From Peptococcaceae bacterium (lineage in GTDB: Bacteria > Bacillota > Peptococcia > DRI-13 > UBA5745): a DNA stretch of 27,602 nucleotides. Positions within the stretch are counted from its first letter, which is position 1. Each line of letters begins with the position of its first letter. Under the pieces are notes generated by a model. That model saw nothing but the letters and a program-made list of their open reading frames with translations. It did no database searches and was not told the DNA's origin. The stretch lies in assembly GCA_031264885.1 (NCBI GenBank), contig JAISDM010000079.1, positions 1 through 27,602 on the forward strand, in the 5' to 3' direction. The translations under genes and the position numbers were made by a program. Of this stretch, positions 23,975 through 27,602 are shown piece by piece.

Positions 23975-25596
23975 AGCATGTGGTCATTGGCGCGGGCGCG
24001 GCGGGCATCGCCGCTGTAAAGACCATTCGGGCGCTTCGGCCTGAGGATGATATTCTGATGATTTCGCAGGACGCGCAGGTTCATTCCCGATGTATGCTGC
24101 ATAAATACATCAGCGGGGAGCGGAGCGGGGAGAGCTTGAGCTTTCTGCCGGAGGGGTTTCTCGATGGATTTGAAGGGGCTGGCGGCGGCGGGGCCGGGGC
24201 CGGCGGGGCCACTGGCGGCGCGGTCGCTGGCGCGGGAGCCGGTTTCGCCGGAGCCGGGGGGGCCGGGGCCGCTGGAGCCGGGAACACCGCCGGGACCGGG
24301 GCTGGTTCCGCCGGGGCCGTACATACCGCCGGCATAGAGATTTCCGGGGGCGCCAGGGTTTCCGGAGGCGTCGTCGGCACGGGCGCCAGGGTTTCCGGGG
24401 GCGCCGGTTTCGCCGGTTCTGTCGCCGCCGGCACGGGGGCTTCCGGAGGCGCCGGGGGTTCCGCCAGTTCCGGAGGATCCGGAGCGGGTTCCGGAGTCGC
24501 CAGGGCCGGAGTCCCCGGCTCCGGAGCGGGTTCCACCGGATCCGGCGCCGCCGGCGCTCCCGGCGCGGGCAAAGGCGGGAAGCTGGAGTGGCTCCGGGGG
24601 CAGTCAGTGTCGCATATTGACACGGCGGCAAAGACCGTGACCGCCGGCGGCCGGGCTTACCCTTATGACCGGCTGTTAGTCGCCACCGGCGCCAACAGCG
24701 TGGTTCCGCCCATCGGCCAGCTGCGCACAGCCACAAACGCCTTCGGGCTGCGGCATCTGACGGACGCGGCCGCCATCCGCGATTACGCGCGGAAAGCGGA
24801 AAAGGTCGCGGTCATCGGCGCGGGCCTGGTGGGCTTGGACGCGGCCTACGCCTTGATGGAACTGGGTAAGAAGGTGACCGTCGTCGAAATGGCGGAGACG
24901 GTTTTGGCGCTGAATCTGGACGCGCACGCGGCGGCGGCTTATCAGGCGGCTTTCGAGGCGCATGGCGCCGTGTTCCACTTGGGCCGGAAGGCGGCGAATA
25001 CGGTCAGCGACGGGGAAGGGCGGATTACCCGGCTGGAACTGGATCAGGGAGCGGTGGATTGTGACATGGTGGTGATGGCGCTGGGGGTGCGGCCGGCGGT
25101 GGAGCTTCTCGAAGGCAGCGGCATCACCGTGGAACGGGCGGTGAAGGCAGACGCCCGCCTGCGTACCAGCGCTCCGGATGTTTACGCCGCCGGGGATGTG
25201 GCGGGTCTGTCCGGCGTCTGGCCCAACGCGGTCAAGCAAGGGGAAGTGGCCGGAAAGAATATGTGCGGGCTGGACGTGGAGTATACCGATACCTTCGCCA
25301 TCAAGAACACCGTCAATTTCTTCGGCCTGGTCACACTGTCCGTGGGCGCCGTCAATCCCCAGGCGGGGGACGAGGTAATCGTCCGGGAGGACCGGTTCCA
25401 TTATAAGAAGTACATCCTCCGGGACGGAACGGTGGCGGGCGTCATCCTCCAGGGAGACATCGCCGGCAGCGGCTTCTGGCAGTATTTGATTAAGAACCGT
25501 ATTCGCGTGGATACATTGGGCAAGCCTGTGTGGAAGCTGTCATACGCCGATTTTTACGGAGTGGAAGCCAACGGGGAGTACAAGTGGGTCGTTTGA
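23971..25596 (+). CDS. FAD/NAD(P)H oxidoreductase of the CODH operon, with Gly/Ala-rich insert
   Basis: A 541-residue pyridine-nucleotide disulfide oxidoreductase-like flavoprotein; relatives are about 400 residues. Parts: FAD-binding VIGAGAAGIAA (5-15), HSRCMLHKYISGER (38-51) with Cys41 near the redox-active position of CoA-disulfide reductase/NADH oxidase relatives, LLVATGA (235-241), NAD(P)-binding VIGAGLVGLDAAY (281-293), second FAD motif VYAAGDVAG (404-412), and a C-terminal domain. Residues 68-204 are an inserted Gly/Ala/Ser-rich low-complexity stretch. It probably links CO-derived electrons from the ferredoxin to NAD(P)H, as in known cooS-cooF-oxidoreductase clusters. GTG 23971 is preceded by GGAGGAGG at 7 bases and overlaps the ferredoxin stop. 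Confidence 0.9.
   Translation: MKHVVIGAGAAGIAAVKTIRALRPEDDILMISQDAQVHSRCMLHKYISGERSGESLSFLPEGFLDGFEGAGGGGAGAGGATGGAVAGAGAGFAGAGGAGAAGAGNTAGTGAGSAGAVHTAGIEISGGARVSGGVVGTGARVSGGAGFAGSVAAGTGASGGAGGSASSGGSGAGSGVARAGVPGSGAGSTGSGAAGAPGAGKGGKLEWLRGQSVSHIDTAAKTVTAGGRAYPYDRLLVATGANSVVPPIGQLRTATNAFGLRHLTDAAAIRDYARKAEKVAVIGAGLVGLDAAYALMELGKKVTVVEMAETVLALNLDAHAAAAYQAAFEAHGAVFHLGRKAANTVSDGEGRITRLELDQGAVDCDMVVMALGVRPAVELLEGSGITVERAVKADARLRTSAPDVYAAGDVAGLSGVWPNAVKQGEVAGKNMCGLDVEYTDTFAIKNTVNFFGLVTLSVGAVNPQAGDEVIVREDRFHYKKYILRDGTVAGVILQGDIAGSGFWQYLIKNRIRVDTLGKPVWKLSYADFYGVEANGEYKWVV
24172..24582 (+). other. Low-complexity Gly/Ala-rich insert within the oxidoreductase gene
   Basis: About 137 codons made almost wholly of ggn, gcn and tcn, with short recurring units such as gccggggccggc and gccagggtttccgggggcgc (SGGARVSGGV/TGARVSGGAG). 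It lies between the first FAD half-motif (up to LPEGFLDG) and the strand continuing WLRGQSVSHID. The frame is open throughout, and no stop or frameshift marks its edges. Confidence 0.85.
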
Positions 25597-25620
25597 GCCG
25601 TTTAGCTGGCTGAGCCATCC

Positions 25621-26583
25621 CTAAAGCAGCGAAAACACGATGATGCCCAGACAGAGCAGGACGTACAGAATGACGCCGGGGTTCAGATAAACGGTTCTGA
25701 ACCGCCGGCCTTTCTGTATCTCCTCCGCGGCAGGCAAAAAGACCAGTTTCCGGCTTTTTACAATCAGCAGCACCAGACCCGTCACCGACAGGCCCAGCAG
25801 CAAAAGGCCGTATAAGCCGAATATCAGCAGTCCCGGAATGATGTCCCGGTACGCGGAAATATCCCCTGGATTCGCGGCGCCCATTCGGGTCAGCGCCTCC
25901 AGATCCACGAAGGACAGCACCCACGGAGCGACCACAGACCCCATGAAATTGATGATGGCGTGCAGCGCGATAGAATAACGAAGCCGCCCCGTCCGGGTGT
26001 ATACATAGGCAAAGACCAACCCGAGCCCGAAGGCGTAAAAAAACTGAAGCAGATTCCCGTGGAACAGAGCGAACGCGGCGGCGGAGAAAAAAATCGCCGG
26101 TTTTTCACCATATTTTGCCGAGCGGTCGATGATTTGTTTCCGGAATATGTATTCTTCAATGATGGGCGCAAGGATTACCACCACCACAACCTTCATCGGA
26201 TTGGCGTCAAAAATATAGTCCAGCAGGCCGTTTTCGGCGGTTCCGCCCGAGAGGACGTAAGACAGAAGAAAACCGACGATATTGCCGCCATACATAATGG
26301 GAAAGCATATAAGCAAGATCGACAGGAAATTCCCGGCGCCCAGACGGTTCTCCTGCCGCGGTTCGGAGGGAATCCTTCCGAACCGCCACTGCCCGACCGG
26401 AACGGCGACCAGGTAAAGCGGAACAAAAGTCGTCAGCCACATGACCCACGACGAACTGAACGCCGAATTCTCCCCGCCCGTCAGAATCGGCAAACCGTAC
26501 ATCAAAGCCAATTGCAGCGCCGCCGCAATCGCCATGACCGTAAAAAGCACAAAACCAATTTGTGAAAACAGCTTTTTTTCCAT
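25621..26583 (-). CDS. CPBP-family intramembrane metalloprotease
   Basis: A 320-residue polytopic membrane protein of the CPBP (CAAX protease/bacteriocin-processing, Abi) family. Motifs in order: IIEEYIFRKQ (Glu143, Glu144, Arg148), FALFHGNLLQFF (His175) and SIALHAIINFMG (His208), the expected zinc-binding and catalytic set. About eight membrane spans are visible. Substrates of bacterial members are mostly unknown. The start may be ATG 26583 or, 6 bases upstream, TTG 26589: AAGGAGG lies about 12 bases from the former and 6 from the latter. It converges with the CODH operon, with only 24 bases between the stops, and I see no clear terminator there. Confidence 0.9.
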   Translation of the reverse strand: MEKKLFSQIGFVLFTVMAIAAALQLALMYGLPILTGGENSAFSSSWVMWLTTFVPLYLVAVPVGQWRFGRIPSEPRQENRLGAGNFLSILLICFPIMYGGNIVGFLLSYVLSGGTAENGLLDYIFDANPMKVVVVVILAPIIEEYIFRKQIIDRSAKYGEKPAIFFSAAAFALFHGNLLQFFYAFGLGLVFAYVYTRTGRLRYSIALHAIINFMGSVVAPWVLSFVDLEALTRMGAANPGDISAYRDIIPGLLIFGLYGLLLLGLSVTGLVLLIVKSRKLVFLPAAEEIQKGRRFRTVYLNPGVILYVLLCLGIIVFSLL

Positions 26584-26606
26584 AAACAATCCCCACCTCC
26601 TTAAAC

Positions 26607-26615
26607 ATTATATCA
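26607..26615 (-). promoter_or_regulatory. Extended -10 for the CPBP protease gene
   Basis: On the minus strand TGA-TATAAT (rc of 26607-26615). No good -35 lies at 17 bases (TCGTAT). The predicted start falls inside the SD, so the mRNA would have a very short leader, or this is not the functional promoter. Confidence 0.35.
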
Positions 26616-26708
26616 CAACGCAGCGTCTTATACGACCCAAACCGGCGCAAATACCACGGTAACCACATGCGGGCGGAATGACGGGGAAAATTCACGTTTG
26701 CCAAAGAC

Positions 26709-26825
26709 GGGCGGCAGGATGCCGCCCCTACAATATGCGTCATCGTGGTATCCGTAGGTGCGGCATCCTGCCGCCCGGAACCGTCCGAAAACGTCAAAAA
26801 TCGCATCGTTAACACAATATATAGC
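26709..26825 (-). repeat. Dispersed palindromic repeat, copy 6 with reversed flank
   Basis: Core at 26709-26727 (GGGCGGCA, gga, TGCCGCCC), inverted core ending at 26776, then cgtccgaaaacgtcaaaaat and cgcatcgttaacacaatata. The latter is the reverse complement of the flank module at 160-215 and 6075-6105, so this copy is inserted in the opposite orientation. Confidence 0.75.
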
Positions 26826-26965
26826 GTGTCGTTTCAACCGAATGACCCCATATATTGTGTGTTGGCAATATTTAGGGCGCGTTTTCGGACAGTCTGGCCC
26901 GTCTTTGGAGGGGAATTTTACTGGATTTTACCACATATTGGATCGCGGGTCTTGCCAAACGGGGA

Positions 26966-26994
26966 TTGATTTGTTGGCGTATCCGCGCTATAGT
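26966..26994 (+). promoter_or_regulatory. Promoter of the MFS-like gene
   Basis: TTGATT (26966-26971), 17-base spacer, TATAGT (26989-26994). The predicted start near 27001 gives a leader of about 110 bases to the GTG at 27111. Confidence 0.55.
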
Positions 26995-27110
26995 ATTATG
27001 AGGATGCGGCGGCGCAACATTCAGACTTCAGGATTCTGATATTACATTTTGTCATTTCGGGCTTAATCCGGAATCCAAAAGAAGGAGAATACGCAATAAA
27101 GGATAAAATA

Positions 27111-27602
27111 GTGTCATATCAGGGACGTTCTTTCATACATAAGCCGCGTGTACACGCGCCGAGTGAGCGCGAGCGTAAGCGCTGGCGCCGGCGTATGGTA
27201 TCCGTGTATTCCGCCGCTCATTTTCTTGTGGACTTCGCCTGCGCCTTTTTGATGTTTCGCGCCGCTGCGGGAACACCGGACTGGTATCTCTGCGTGCTGC
27301 TTTATAATTTTTGCGCGTTCGCCACGCAGATGCCCCTGGGCGTTCTCGCGGATCAATGGGATCGGAACTCTTTATTTGCGGCCATAGGCTGCGTCCTTGT
27401 GGGAGCGGCGTTTGGGCTCCGGTATTTTCCTGTCGCGGCGGCCGTGACCCTCGGCGTTGGCAATGGGATGTTTCATGTGGGCGCGGGGGTTGACGTCCTG
27501 AATATCAGTGAGGAAAAAAGCGGCGCCCTCGGCGTCTTTGTCTCCCCCGGCGCGTTTGGGATCTATCTGGACTTCCCGTGGAAAAACACTGGCTGCTGGG
27601 GC
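27111..27602 (+). CDS. MFS-like membrane protein, N-terminal part
   Basis: The frame is open from GTG 27111 to the window end. AAAGG (27098-27102) lies 8 bases upstream; ATG 27195 is a later in-frame alternative. After a basic N-terminus (SERERKRWRRR), membrane spans begin at SVYSAAHFLVDFACAFLMF, with YNFCAFATQMPLGVLADQWD resembling the loop between spans 2 and 3 of MFS carriers, and GVGNGMFHVGAGVDVLN farther on. The substrate is unknown. The last dozen residues (LDFPWKNTGCWG) look out of place: one extra G at about 27570 would give a run ending LGLPVEKHWLLG, more like a membrane segment, so a frameshift or base-call error is possible. Confidence 0.65.
   Translation, partial: MSYQGRSFIHKPRVHAPSERERKRWRRRMVSVYSAAHFLVDFACAFLMFRAAAGTPDWYLCVLLYNFCAFATQMPLGVLADQWDRNSLFAAIGCVLVGAAFGLRYFPVAAAVTLGVGNGMFHVGAGVDVLNISEEKSGALGVFVSPGAFGIYLDFPWKNTGCWG

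Larger units (their letters stand above)
26584..27110. other. Intergenic region between divergent genes, with repeats
   Basis: No gene is supported. It holds the protease promoter region, palindromic repeat copy 6 with its left-flank module reversed (26709-26825), a second repeat fragment (atatattgtgt, gggcgcgttttcggacagtc and ggaggggaatttt, about 26851-26911), the promoter at 26966, and a decayed arm of the gtcattccggg repeat (27051-27078) inside the leader of the last gene. Confidence 0.65.

Noticed and set aside
24081..24623. Pro/Ala-rich open frame on the minus strand across the oxidoreductase insert
   Set aside because: It is the complement of Gly/Ala codons, has no SD, and the plus frame has intact FAD and NAD motifs on both sides.

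Overview
The window looks like the chromosome of an anaerobic, probably spore-forming member of the Clostridia (Bacillota), G+C-rich by eye. The pointers are a SpoVB-type flippase, a second EF-G-like GTPase of the clostridial type, sortase-dependent pili, a Ni-CO-dehydrogenase operon under an Rrf2 regulator, and strong SD sequences with several TTG/GTG starts. I cannot name a genus.

Layout. 1-74 is the tail of an unidentified gene followed by a hairpin terminator. 319-1833 (minus) is a SpoVB/MurJ-like flippase. 2238-5740 (plus) carries an EF-G2-like GTPase and nicotinate phosphoribosyltransferase. 5741-6441 is a gene-free stretch packed with palindromic repeats that ends in a sigma-A promoter and a conserved leader. 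6442-16220 is a six-gene sortase-pilus operon: coiled-coil protein, signal peptidase I, very large FPETG adhesin, FPESG backbone pilin, class C sortase, LPQTG Pro-rich minor pilin and a second sortase. (That is seven genes if both sortases are counted separately.) 16221-16508 repeats the arrangement of palindromic repeat, promoter and leader, now in front of an orphan 1500-residue VPKTG wall adhesin (16509-21011). 21046-21096 is a long inverted repeat/terminator. 21161-25596 is rrf2-cooS-cooF-FAD oxidoreductase. 25621-26583 (minus) is a CPBP intramembrane protease. 27111 to the end is the start of an MFS-like membrane protein.

How the genes fit together. The two surface loci share a promoter and leader that align without gaps over 119 bp (101 identical by my count), so they are probably co-regulated. 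Pilus substrates with FPxTG/FPxSG signals are presumably polymerised by the class C sortase, while LPQTG and perhaps VPKTG proteins are anchored by the second sortase. In the CODH operon, CooS would pass electrons through the four-cluster ferredoxin to an NAD(P)H/FAD oxidoreductase, with the Rrf2 protein as local sensor.

Most interesting points: (1) the duplicated leader, which contains a small hairpin whose stem covaries and whose loop stays GNRA in both copies, a candidate structured regulatory RNA; (2) a CooS that keeps the metal-ligand cysteines but, aligned by eye, lacks the usual catalytic lysine and histidine relay; (3) a Gly/Ala-rich insertion of about 137 residues inside the partner oxidoreductase; (4) a family of composite palindromic repeats filling nearly every long intergenic gap, two copies of which seem to serve as terminators.
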